A stretch of DNA of 11,877 nt from Lachnospiraceae bacterium. Its GTDB lineage: Bacteria > Bacillota > Clostridia > Lachnospirales > Lachnospiraceae. Location: the NCBI GenBank assembly GCA_017477005.1, contig JAFUXY010000148.1:1-11877 (forward strand). The letters run 5' to 3'. Under the pieces are notes generated by a model. That model was not told the origin of the DNA and made no database searches. It saw only the letters and a program-made list of their open reading frames with translations. Made by a program: the position numbers and the translations under genes. Positions 1 to 6,033 of the stretch are shown here, piece by piece; the stretch's first letter is position 1; the number at the start of each line of letters is the position of its first letter.

Positions 1-501
1 AAAGAAGAGTGGCGGTTTGAAGCCGAGGAAGCGATGGCGCAGGCTGTGAAGGATCTGGTGCGTGGTGTGCGGCAGATTCGGACCGATATGGACGTGCCGC
101 CATCGAGAAAGGCGAAGATTTTTATTACCTCTGACAAGGAAGAAAAAAGGGAGACGTTTCGACAGATGGCGGATGCGTACCGCACGCTGGCCGGGGCTTC
201 GGAGATCATCGTAGCAGAGGATGCGTCCGGGGTGGATGATTCCGCTGTTTCGGTGGTGATCCCGGATGTGGTGGCGTATATTCCGCTTGAGGAGTTGGTG
301 GATCTCGAAAAGGAACGGGAGCGTCTGAATAAAGAAAAACAGCGTCTCGAAAAGGAGTTGGCACGTTCGAAGGGCATGCTTTCGAATGAGAGATTTCTTG
401 CAAAGGCGCCGGCTGAGAAGGTCGAAGAAGAGCGGCGGAAGCAAAAGGAATATGAACAGATGATGAACGACGTGTTGAAGCGGCTCGAGCAGTTCGAATG
501 A
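1..501 (+). CDS. valS: Valine--tRNA ligase, C-terminal part (5' end outside window)
   Basis: This is the last 166 codons of a cytoplasmic class I aminoacyl-tRNA synthetase that charges tRNA-Val. The frame is open from base 1, so the start lies upstream. The visible part covers the end of the anticodon-binding domain (IRTDMDVPPSRKAKI, near the first 40 codons) and the C-terminal coiled-coil tRNA-binding arm, from LVDLEKERERLNKEKQRLEK to the end. The segment SKGMLSNERFLAKAPAEKV is characteristic of the ValRS C-terminal arm. The gene ends TGA at 499-501, and the next small ORF starts 10 nt later behind an AAAGGAA site, so the two are probably co-transcribed. The catalytic HIGH and KMSKS motifs are not in the window. 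Identification is firm from the C-terminal signature; whether the rest is intact cannot be judged. Confidence 0.95.
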   Translation, partial: KEEWRFEAEEAMAQAVKDLVRGVRQIRTDMDVPPSRKAKIFITSDKEEKRETFRQMADAYRTLAGASEIIVAEDASGVDDSAVSVVIPDVVAYIPLEELVDLEKERERLNKEKQRLEKELARSKGMLSNERFLAKAPAEKVEEERRKQKEYEQMMNDVLKRLEQFE

Positions 502-511
502 AAGGAACGCG

Positions 512-646
512 ATGATCGATTTTGATGAAGAATTGAAAAAATTCAAACCGATTCCCGACACAGGAGAGGTGGCGGGCGCCATTTATGACAGGGATACGAC
601 GGATATGGTGGACATCCTCAAAGAAATGATGAAGGAGAAACAATGA
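512..646 (+). CDS. Small hypothetical protein, 44 aa, between valS and the TPR gene
   Basis: A short ORF of 44 codons starts with ATG at 512, five nt after a good Shine-Dalgarno AAAGGAA (501-507), and ends TGA at 644-646. Its stop overlaps the ATG of the next gene (ATGA at 643-646), the usual layout for translational coupling. The product begins MIDFDEELKKFKPIPDTGEV and ends DMVDILKEMMKEKQ. It is acidic in its first half, probably helical at its end, and has no membrane segment, cysteine motif or signal peptide. I do not recognise a family. The evidence that it is real is the ribosome site, the exact fit between its neighbours and the coupled stop/start, not homology. Confidence 0.7.
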   Translation: MIDFDEELKKFKPIPDTGEVAGAIYDRDTTDMVDILKEMMKEKQ

Positions 647-1611
647 TCTGTTTCAACTGTGGGAGCGATGTGGGCGAGGAGGAACGCTGCCCGTATTGCG
701 GGGCGAATCTGCGCGTCTACCGTCGGATTCTGTATGCGTCGGTCGCGGCCTACAACGAAGGTCTCGAGCGGGCGAGGATGCGGGATCTGACCGGGGCGCT
801 TGAAAGCCTCCACAAGAGCCTGCGTTTTGACAAATACAATACGACGGCGAGGAATCTGCTCGGTCTCGTGTATTATGAAATGGGCCAGTCGGCGCTCGCG
901 CTGCGGGAATGGGTGGTCTCCAAAAATTTCCAGCCCAAAAACAATCCTGTGGACAATTATTTGGATGAGGTGCAGAAGCCGGGGCTCTTGAACCGGATGG
1001 ATCAGATGACCCAGAAATTCAATCAGTCGTTGGCGTATTGCAAAAATCAGAGCACCGATCTCGCCAAGATACAACTGAAGCGAATCCTGCGCTCCAATCC
1101 CAAGATGATCGAGGCATACCAGCTTTTGGCGCTGGTGTTGATGCGGGAGGGAAAGTACGAGGATGCGCGGCGGAACCTTTTGGCGGCGGCGAAGATCGAT
1201 GTCAAAAATCCGATTACGATGGCGTACCTCGAAGAAACGCGTTCTAAGGCGAGACCCAGACGTCGAAACAAGCGGCGGACGGCGCCGGCTACGGATCGGA
1301 GCGCAGCCTTGGAAAGAGAAGCGGCGCTGCCTCTGCCAAGGAGCGGATTTTTTGAGATCTTAGACAGTAATGGCAGCGGCCTGATCAATATTTTAGTCGG
1401 CGGCGTTTTGGGGATTTTGGTGGCGATCTTTTTGATCGTGCCGACAATCCGGCAGAATGAGAACAACGATACTCGAAACGCCCTGGTGTCCGCCAACAAG
1501 GAGGCGGCGAATACTGCCAACACGGTCGCCGGACTCAAAAAGCAGGTCAAGGAACTGAAGCAGGAATTGAAGCAATACACCGGAAAGGGCGATCTGAAAA
1601 CCTCGTATTAA
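643..1611 (+). CDS. Zinc-ribbon/TPR membrane protein, N-terminal part ended by a premature TAA
   Basis: The start ATG at 643 has AAGGAG at 632-637 and overlaps the stop of the upstream small ORF. In order the protein shows a zinc ribbon (C3, C6, C16, C19), tetratricopeptide-like helices at roughly 25-200, a basic stretch near 205-215 (RPRRRNKRR), one membrane segment around residues 248-268 (INILVGGVLGILVAIFLIV), and a coiled coil around 275-315. The N-terminal part is probably cytoplasmic and the rest external, but topology is inferred. TAA at 1609-1611 stops it after 322 residues in mid-domain. The same frame continues open to 2496 with another TPR pair, so the original gene is 643-2496 (about 617 codons). 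TAA is one base from GAA (Glu). As read, the product has the zinc ribbon, TPRs and membrane anchor but no C-terminal half. A role as a protein-interaction scaffold is only a guess from the domains. Confidence 0.8.
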   Translation: MICFNCGSDVGEEERCPYCGANLRVYRRILYASVAAYNEGLERARMRDLTGALESLHKSLRFDKYNTTARNLLGLVYYEMGQSALALREWVVSKNFQPKNNPVDNYLDEVQKPGLLNRMDQMTQKFNQSLAYCKNQSTDLAKIQLKRILRSNPKMIEAYQLLALVLMREGKYEDARRNLLAAAKIDVKNPITMAYLEETRSKARPRRRNKRRTAPATDRSAALEREAALPLPRSGFFEILDSNGSGLINILVGGVLGILVAIFLIVPTIRQNENNDTRNALVSANKEAANTANTVAGLKKQVKELKQELKQYTGKGDLKTSY

Positions 1612-2496
1612 AAGCTGCTCGAAGCTGAGGCGGCCAAGGAGGACGACGATATCGAGACCGCCGGAGAAGCGATTTCGATTGTCAATGTTGAGCTGCTTGA
1701 TCCAATTGGGAAGGAACGCTTCGAGGCCGTGAGTACGGCGATCGGCGAGGAACTGGCCGAGGATGCCTACGAGGATGGATCGGCGGCGTTCCGTGCAAGA
1801 CGTTATGAGGACGCGATCAACTCCCTGTTGTCGGTGGTGGAGTTTGACCCGGAGTACAATACTGGCGCAGCGCTGTATTATCTGGCGCAGGCGTATGAAT
1901 ATACGGACAACGAGGCGGGGGCGGCGAGGTATTACGCCCAGTATGCCGAGCTGTATCCCAATACCAGCCGGGGCAATACGGCCAAGTCCAAGGCGGAGGA
2001 ATTCGGTCAGAATCTTTCCGAGGAATCGGAGGAAGAGGGCGAGGATGAGGATGCCGGGACCGGGACGACGCAGGGCGCAAGACCGGCGGCAGTGAGCGGA
2101 AATGGCACGCGGCCGAATACGCAGAACAATAGTAATACGACGGACAACGGGAATACAACGAACAGCACGACAAACGATGGCGGGACGAATACCGGGAACA
2201 CAACTGGAGGGACGACAAATTCCGACAATACAACGAGCGGTACGACAACGAATAACGGAGGCACGGCCACTGGAAATACAACCGGCGGAACCACTGCGAA
2301 TACAGGGAATACGACCGGCGATGCCGGGACGGCGGAACCGACGCAGAATACCGGGGCAGCAGAGGCCGCTCAGACTGATACGGGCGCGCAGACAACGGAA
2401 CCAGTGATCGAATCACCGGCGGCTACGCAGCCTGTGGAAGAGGCCTCGGAGGGACTTGGGATGGCTGTGGACGAGAATGGGAATGCCACGCCATGA
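1612..2496 (+). pseudogene. C-terminal part of the same TPR protein, separated by the in-frame TAA
   Basis: This is the direct in-frame continuation of the gene that starts at 643. It begins KLLEAEAAKEDDDIETAGEA immediately after the TAA and has no further stop until TGA at 2494-2496. Around 1741-2000 it encodes two or three TPR-like helices (DAYEDGSAAFRARRYEDAI, then ALYYLAQAYEYTDNEAGAAR). An acidic stretch and a Thr/Asn/Gly-rich low-complexity tail follow. The first in-frame start candidate is GTG at 1729; AAGGA at 1711-1715 lies rather far from it, and no in-frame ATG is nearby. Independent translation is therefore doubtful, though reinitiation cannot be excluded. Base composition matches the upstream half, so the interruption looks recent, or it could be a sequence error. 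The end overlaps the LysR start (ATGA at 2493-2496). Confidence 0.7.
2101..2322 (+). repeat. Low-complexity Thr/Asn/Gly-rich coding repeat
   Basis: An imperfect repetitive stretch inside the C-terminal part of the TPR protein encodes runs such as GNTTGGTTN, DNTTSGTTTN and TGNTTGGTT. The DNA shows recurrent aataca-ac and gg-ac-ac blocks with no fixed period. Such Thr/Asn/Gly-rich tails are common as extracellular linkers of anchored proteins and can change length by slippage. The opposite strand is open here only because the repeat has no stop codons in that frame. Confidence 0.75.
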
Positions 2497-3152
2497 CGAC
2501 GAAGCAAATGGAGTACATCCTGGAGCTGGCCAGGACACAGAATTTCAACAGGGCGGCGGAGAATTTGTTCATTACCCAGCCCGCTCTTACATATCAGATC
2601 AAAAAGGCGGAGGAAGAAATCGGTACTTCGCTTTTTTTTCGAACTGGAAAGGGCGCAGGGCTGACGGCGGCGGGAGAACGGTTTGTGGAGACGATTCGGC
2701 CACTGCTGTCGGAGTATTCGGAGGCGGTCGAGGAGGCGAGGACGTTGGACCCAGAGTACCGGGCGGCGATCCGGATTGCGCTGCCGGAGCGGGTCGCGAT
2801 CCTGCGGCTGCCAGAGGCAGTGGATGCGTTTGCCGAACAATATCCGAATATTCCGGTGATGCCGCGGCGGTTTTCGCAGGAAGCGTATCATGGGGAGGAG
2901 CTTCCGGAAGCGGATATGGTGTTTTTGCCCAAAGAAAAGCATATGCACCGGTACCGCGGCTGGCAGGAGGCGGCGACGCTGCATGCGCATCGTGGGGCGG
3001 AGGAACTGCCACGAACACAAGATATAGTGGCAGACCCGGAAAAACCCGTTATATGGGTACCATATCTTGCGACGCCGATCTTATTATCTTTGATGGTCAA
3101 AATGGACGAGAAACGTGAAATTATCCATAAATTTGTCCGGTTTTTTGGTTAA
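2493..3152 (+). CDS. LysR-type transcriptional regulator, short or truncated
   Basis: The ATG at 2493 overlaps the TGA of the upstream frame, and no strong ribosome site is visible, so translation is probably coupled. Residues 1-60 form a typical LysR winged helix-turn-helix: MTTKQMEYILELARTQNFNR, then AAENLFITQPALTYQIKKAE, then GTSLFFRTGKGAGLTAAGE. A linker helix runs to about residue 90. The effector-binding domain begins near 92 (AAIRIALPERVAILRLPEAV) but is much shorter than usual: 219 residues against roughly 290-300 for the family. The last 50 residues or so do not look like a LysR effector domain. The protein may bind DNA, but ligand sensing and tetramer formation are doubtful. The target is unknown; the divergently spaced arrangement usual for LysR genes is absent. 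Confidence 0.8.
   Translation: MTTKQMEYILELARTQNFNRAAENLFITQPALTYQIKKAEEEIGTSLFFRTGKGAGLTAAGERFVETIRPLLSEYSEAVEEARTLDPEYRAAIRIALPERVAILRLPEAVDAFAEQYPNIPVMPRRFSQEAYHGEELPEADMVFLPKEKHMHRYRGWQEAATLHAHRGAEELPRTQDIVADPEKPVIWVPYLATPILLSLMVKMDEKREIIHKFVRFFG
3015..3030 (+). promoter_or_regulatory. NrdR-box-like sequence inside the 3' end of the LysR gene
   Basis: The 16-mer ACACAAGATATAGTGG agrees at 14 of 16 positions with the first NrdR box upstream of nrdD (3222-3237), and 13 bases (CACAAGATATAGT) are identical. It has the half-palindromic form of NrdR sites. A weaker reverse-oriented match (11 of 16) lies at 3057-3072, 42 bp away, which is close to four helical turns. It sits in coding sequence about 400 bp before nrdD, so it may be a remnant or a remote operator. 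The match is seen directly; function is inferred. Confidence 0.35.
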
Positions 3153-3168
3153 AAGCGCCAAAAAATCG
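3138..3168 (+). terminator. Weak hairpin across the LysR stop codon
   Basis: An inverted repeat pairs CGGTTTTTTGG (3138-3148) with CCAAAAAATCG (3158-3168) through 11 pairs, one of them G-T, with a 9-nt loop that contains the TAA stop. No T-run follows on the + strand, so this is not a standard intrinsic terminator. It could slow or stabilise the end of the valS-LysR transcript. The stem is mostly A-T pairs and the call is weak. Confidence 0.3.
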
Positions 3169-3186
3169 TGGAATAGAAAAAATATG

Positions 3187-3215
3187 TTCCCATTTTTGGC
3201 AAATTTGTGTATGAT
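3187..3215 (+). promoter_or_regulatory. Putative sigma-A promoter of nrdD
   Basis: A -10 element TATGAT at 3210-3215 (5 of 6 to TATAAT) lies 17 nt after TTCCCA at 3187-3192 (4 of 6 to TTGACA). Transcription would start near 3222, placing the two NrdR boxes at about +1 to +47, a sensible position for repression. The -35 match is modest, so the exact promoter is an inference from spacing and operator position. Confidence 0.45.
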
Positions 3216-3221
3216 AGAGAA

Positions 3222-3237
3222 GCACAAGATATAGTAG
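3222..3237 (+). promoter_or_regulatory. NrdR box 1 upstream of nrdD
   Basis: GCACAAGATATAGTAG fits the known NrdR consensus (acaCwAtATaTwgtgt) and matches the second box at 12 of 16 positions. NrdR is the ATP/dATP-sensing repressor of ribonucleotide reductase genes in most bacteria. It binds pairs of such boxes placed on the same face of the DNA. The position before nrdD and the 31-bp offset to the second box support the call strongly. Confidence 0.85.
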
Positions 3238-3252
3238 AAAACATGATGAAAA

Positions 3253-3268
3253 ACACTATATATAGTAT
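3253..3268 (+). promoter_or_regulatory. NrdR box 2 upstream of nrdD
   Basis: ACACTATATATAGTAT is a near-ideal NrdR box with a palindromic core (ACTATATATAGT). Its start is 31 bp after that of box 1, about three helical turns, the arrangement typical for cooperative NrdR binding. It lies about 165 bp before the nrdD start codon. Confidence 0.88.
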
Positions 3269-3371
3269 GTGATGGAGAATTCAGTAAAATCAATGCGTGG
3301 TTGGAGTTGTATAGCTTAGATTTAAGGAATGTTTGAGAATCATCTGCGCGGATGGGTGTACAGGCAGGTGG

Positions 3372-3403
3372 CAGACGGACATTTCGTGGAGGCAAATCGT
3401 CTG
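3372..3403 (+). other. Hairpin in the nrdD leader, just before the ribosome site
   Basis: CAGACG (3372-3377) pairs with CGTCTG (3398-3403). Inside, ATTT (3381-3384) pairs with AAAT (3394-3397), leaving a 3-nt bulge and a 9-nt loop. The hairpin ends about 12 nt before the purine-rich ribosome site (AAGGGGGGAAA, near 3416-3426). It lies in a leader of about 200 nt, long for a simple repressed gene. It may be a folded leader or a chance pairing; no known riboswitch class is recognised. Confidence 0.3.
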
Positions 3404-3431
3404 GCATACGGAAAAAAGGGGGGAAACGACG

Positions 3432-5684
3432 ATGGATACAGAGACAATAGAAGTGAGAACCAATGTGATCAAGCGCAATGGCCGGGAAGTGGATTTCCAT
3501 GAGGACAAGATCATTGGCGCAATCGAAGCGGCCAATCATGAGGTCAGCGGCATCCACCAGATGAACCGCTACCAGATCCGCGCTGTGGCGGACAAGATCG
3601 CCAAACAGGTGGCGGATTATACCCATGCGGTACATGTCGAGGATATCCAGGATATGGTGGAGACGGGCATTATGGAGATGCGCTGCTATGAGGTGGCGCA
3701 GAAATATGTGCGTTATCGCTACAAGAGGGAGCTGTCCCGGAAATCCAATACGACGGACAATGGCATCCTGGCGCTGATTGACCAGTTGAATGAGGAAGTC
3801 AAGCAGGAAAATTCCAACAAGAATCCGGTGATCAATTCCACGCAGAGGGATTATATGGCGGGCGAGGTCTCAAAGGATCTGACCAAGCGCGTGCTGTTGC
3901 CGGAGGAAGTGACAAAGGCGCATGACGAGGGAATTATTCACTTCCATGACGCCGATTATTTCGCACAGAGGGAGCACAACTGCGATTTGATCAATCTCGA
4001 GGATATGCTTCAGAATGGCACGGTGATTTCGGAGGCGATGATCGAGAAACCGCACAGTTTCTTTACGGCGTGCAATGTGACGACGCAGATCGTGGCGCAG
4101 GTGGCCTCCAATCAGTATGGCGGGCAGAGCTTTTCGCTTGCGCATCTGGCGCCGTTTGTGGATGTGAGCCGCCAGAAAATCCGCCAGCAGGTGATTGAAG
4201 AGCGGACGGATTGCGGCGAGCCTTTGGACGATGAAATTATTGACAGGGTGACGGAGATGCGGCTTCGTACCGAGATCAAGAGCGGCATCCAGACGATTCA
4301 GTACCAGTTGATTACATTGATGACCTGCAACGGGCAGGCTCCGTTTGTGACGCTTTATATGTATCTCGATGAAGTGCCCGAGGGACAGCCAAGGGATGAC
4401 CTTGCAATGTGCATCGAGGAGGTCTTGAATCAGCGGATCCAGGGCGTGAAAAATGAAAAGGGCGTGTGGATTACGCCTGCGTTCCCGAAGCTGATCTATA
4501 CGCTCGATGAAGACAATATTACCGAAGGGTCCAAATATTACTATCTGACCGAGCTCGCGGCGAAATGCACGGCGAAGCGCATGGTGCCGGATTATATTTC
4601 TGCGAAGGTGATGCGTTCGCTCAAAGGGGGAGACCTCTATACCTGTATGGGCTGCCGCAGCTTCCTGACGCCGGATCGTTTCACGGATGCAGGCGTTGGG
4701 AACATCGAGCATCGGCAAAACTATCGCCCCGGCGAGCATCGGTATTATGGCCGGTTCAATCAGGGCGTGGTGACGCTCAATCTCGTAGACGTGGCCTGCA
4801 CCGCCGAGGGAGATATGGACAAGTTTTGGGGCATTTTGGATGAACGTCTCGAGCTTTGCCATCGGGCGCTCCGCTGCCGCCACGAGAGGCTGCTTGGCAC
4901 GGTGTCCGATGTGGCGCCGATCCTGTGGCAGCATGGTGCGCTTGCGCGTCTCGAGAAGGGACAGAAGATCGACCCGCTTTTGTACAATGGTTATTCGACG
5001 ATCAGTCTGGGTTATGCGGGGCTGTATGAAATGTGCCACCGGATGCTCGGCGTTTCGCATACCGATCCGATGGGCAAGGAGTTTGCCTTGAAGGTCATGC
5101 AGCGGATGAACGACAAATGCGCTGAGTGGAAGGCGGCGGAGAATATCGATTATTCGGTGTACGGCACGCCGCTCGAGTCGACTACCTACAAATTTGCAAA
5201 ATGCCTGCAGAAGCGCTTCGGGATCATCCCCGGCGTGACGGACAAGAATTATATTACCAATTCCTATCATGTGCATGTGACCGAGGAGATCGATGCGTTT
5301 GACAAGCTGTCGTTCGAGGCGGAGTTCCAAAAGCTGTCGCCGGGCGGTGCGATCAGCTATGTCGAGGTGCCGAATATGCAAAAGAACATCCCGGCGGTGC
5401 TGTCGGTGATGCGGTTTATCTACGACAATATTATGTATGCGGAGCTGAACACGAAGTCGGATTATTGCGAGATCTGTGGCTTCGACGGGGAGATTGAGAT
5501 TGTCGAGGACAAGAACAGCAAGTTGGTCTGGGAATGCCCGAACTGCGGCAACAGAGACCAAAGCAAGATGTCGGTGGCCCGCCGTACCTGCGGATATATC
5601 GGCACACAGTACTGGAATCAGGGTCGGACGCAGGAGATCAAGGATCGAGTGCTGCATACGTCAAGTTCTGTGGTCAGAAAATGA
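3432..5684 (+). CDS. nrdD: Anaerobic (class III) ribonucleoside-triphosphate reductase
   Basis: NrdD reduces ribonucleoside triphosphates to deoxy forms for DNA synthesis without oxygen, using a glycyl radical installed by the radical-SAM activase NrdG. ATG 3432 is chosen because of the strong purine ribosome site just upstream; an in-frame TTG at 3333 lacks one. The 750-residue protein, normal in length, has an ATP-cone at about 8-100 (allosteric control, starting near VIKRNGREVDF), then the ten-stranded barrel core. Visible key residues are C184 (HNCDLINLEDML), C405 and C408 (CMGCRSFL), a zinc site with C679, C682, C702 and C705, and the glycyl radical loop RRTCGYIG with Gly721 as the likely radical site. 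The gene looks intact and active. It is preceded by NrdR boxes and followed by a terminator. No nrdG lies next to it, although the end shows an ATGA overlap (5681-5684) of the kind used for coupling to a following gene. Confidence 0.97.
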   Translation: MDTETIEVRTNVIKRNGREVDFHEDKIIGAIEAANHEVSGIHQMNRYQIRAVADKIAKQVADYTHAVHVEDIQDMVETGIMEMRCYEVAQKYVRYRYKRELSRKSNTTDNGILALIDQLNEEVKQENSNKNPVINSTQRDYMAGEVSKDLTKRVLLPEEVTKAHDEGIIHFHDADYFAQREHNCDLINLEDMLQNGTVISEAMIEKPHSFFTACNVTTQIVAQVASNQYGGQSFSLAHLAPFVDVSRQKIRQQVIEERTDCGEPLDDEIIDRVTEMRLRTEIKSGIQTIQYQLITLMTCNGQAPFVTLYMYLDEVPEGQPRDDLAMCIEEVLNQRIQGVKNEKGVWITPAFPKLIYTLDEDNITEGSKYYYLTELAAKCTAKRMVPDYISAKVMRSLKGGDLYTCMGCRSFLTPDRFTDAGVGNIEHRQNYRPGEHRYYGRFNQGVVTLNLVDVACTAEGDMDKFWGILDERLELCHRALRCRHERLLGTVSDVAPILWQHGALARLEKGQKIDPLLYNGYSTISLGYAGLYEMCHRMLGVSHTDPMGKEFALKVMQRMNDKCAEWKAAENIDYSVYGTPLESTTYKFAKCLQKRFGIIPGVTDKNYITNSYHVHVTEEIDAFDKLSFEAEFQKLSPGGAISYVEVPNMQKNIPAVLSVMRFIYDNIMYAELNTKSDYCEICGFDGEIEIVEDKNSKLVWECPNCGNRDQSKMSVARRTCGYIGTQYWNQGRTQEIKDRVLHTSSSVVRK

Positions 5685-5706
5685 GAGAGAAAATGAATGC
5701 GATAGG

Positions 5707-5738
5707 ATGGCGGAAAGCGAATGGCTTTCCGCCATTTT
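5707..5738 (+). terminator. Intrinsic terminator after nrdD
   Basis: A perfect 12-bp inverted repeat, ATGGCGGAAAGC (5707-5718) and GCTTTCCGCCAT (5724-5735), encloses a 5-nt loop and is followed by TTT. The stem is GC-rich. The T-run is short but adjoins the stem's own AT end. It begins 22 nt after the nrdD stop and fits the end of a single-gene nrdD unit. Confidence 0.8.
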
Positions 5739-5792
5739 GCTATGCGTATTCGCTGTATGGGCTTGTATCCTGGGTGGAAGATAGCTTCCGTC

Positions 5793-5960
5793 TGGTAGAT
5801 TTGGTAGATTTATGCAGATTTGGTAGATTTATGCAGATTTGGTAGATTTGACAGATTTATGTAGATTTCGTAGATTTGGTAGATTTGAGTAGATTTCGTA
5901 GAATTTGTAGAATTATGTAGATTTGGTAGATTTGGGTAGATTTGACAGATTTGGTAGATT
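5793..5960 (+). repeat. Tandem array of about 18 units, 9-10 bp each (TnnnAGATT)
   Basis: Head-to-tail short units cover 168 bp. Seven are exactly TGGTAGATT (5793, 5802, 5821, 5840, 5877, 5924, 5952). The others are variants such as TATGCAGATT (5811, 5830), TGACAGATT (5849, 5943), TATGTAGATT, TCGTAGATT, TGAGTAGATT and TGGGTAGATT. A 19-bp block is exactly duplicated at 5802-5820 and 5821-5839. The array fades into degenerate units up to about 6006. Units near one helical turn would place AGATT on the same DNA face. It fills most of the 349-bp gap between nrdD and the ATPase gene; the rest is the terminator and about 55 bp with no clear feature (5739-5792). It is not CRISPR: there are no spacers and the units are too short. 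Function is unknown. Confidence 0.92.
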
Positions 5961-5971
5961 TGGATTATAAT
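5942..5971 (+). promoter_or_regulatory. Perfect sigma-A promoter at the end of the repeat array
   Basis: TTGACA at 5942-5947 and TATAAT at 5966-5971 are both perfect matches to the sigma-A consensus, separated by 18 nt. The -35 is made by the junction into a TGACAGATT variant unit. The -10 lies in the first degenerate segment after the array. Transcription would start near 5978, about 55 nt before the ATPase ATG. A further TTGACA occurs at 5848-5853 with only a weak -10 (TAGATT, 5871-5876). Confidence 0.75.
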
Positions 5972-6033
5972 GCCAGATATGGTAGACTTGACAGATCATT
6001 TTAGATACAGGATATTTGGCGGAGGGCGGAACG

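Noticed and set aside
1817..2416. Reverse-strand ORFs opposite the Thr/Asn/Gly-rich tail
   Set aside because: They are open only because the low-complexity repeat lacks stops; the products are Pro/Val or Ser/Tyr/Arg-rich nonsense.
3333..3431. N-terminal extension of nrdD from TTG at 3333
   Set aside because: It has no ribosome site, its translation is unlike NrdD, and the strong purine site near 3416-3426 directs ATG 3432.
3870..5657. Very long open frame (595 codons) on the reverse strand
   Set aside because: It lies wholly opposite nrdD, whose protein is unmistakable. The reverse translation shows no family pattern and is rich in His/Arg/Leu, as expected from a codon-biased shadow.
5681..5845. 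54-codon ORF overlapping the nrdD stop (ATGA)
   Set aside because: It runs through the terminator stem and into the tandem repeat, and the product has no NrdG or other family likeness.
5793..5960. CRISPR array
   Set aside because: Units are 9-10 bp, contiguous, without unique spacers, and no cas genes are near.
6016..6033. TTG start for the ATPase at 6016
   Set aside because: The Shine-Dalgarno GGAGG (6021-6025) lies downstream of that codon and fits ATG 6034.
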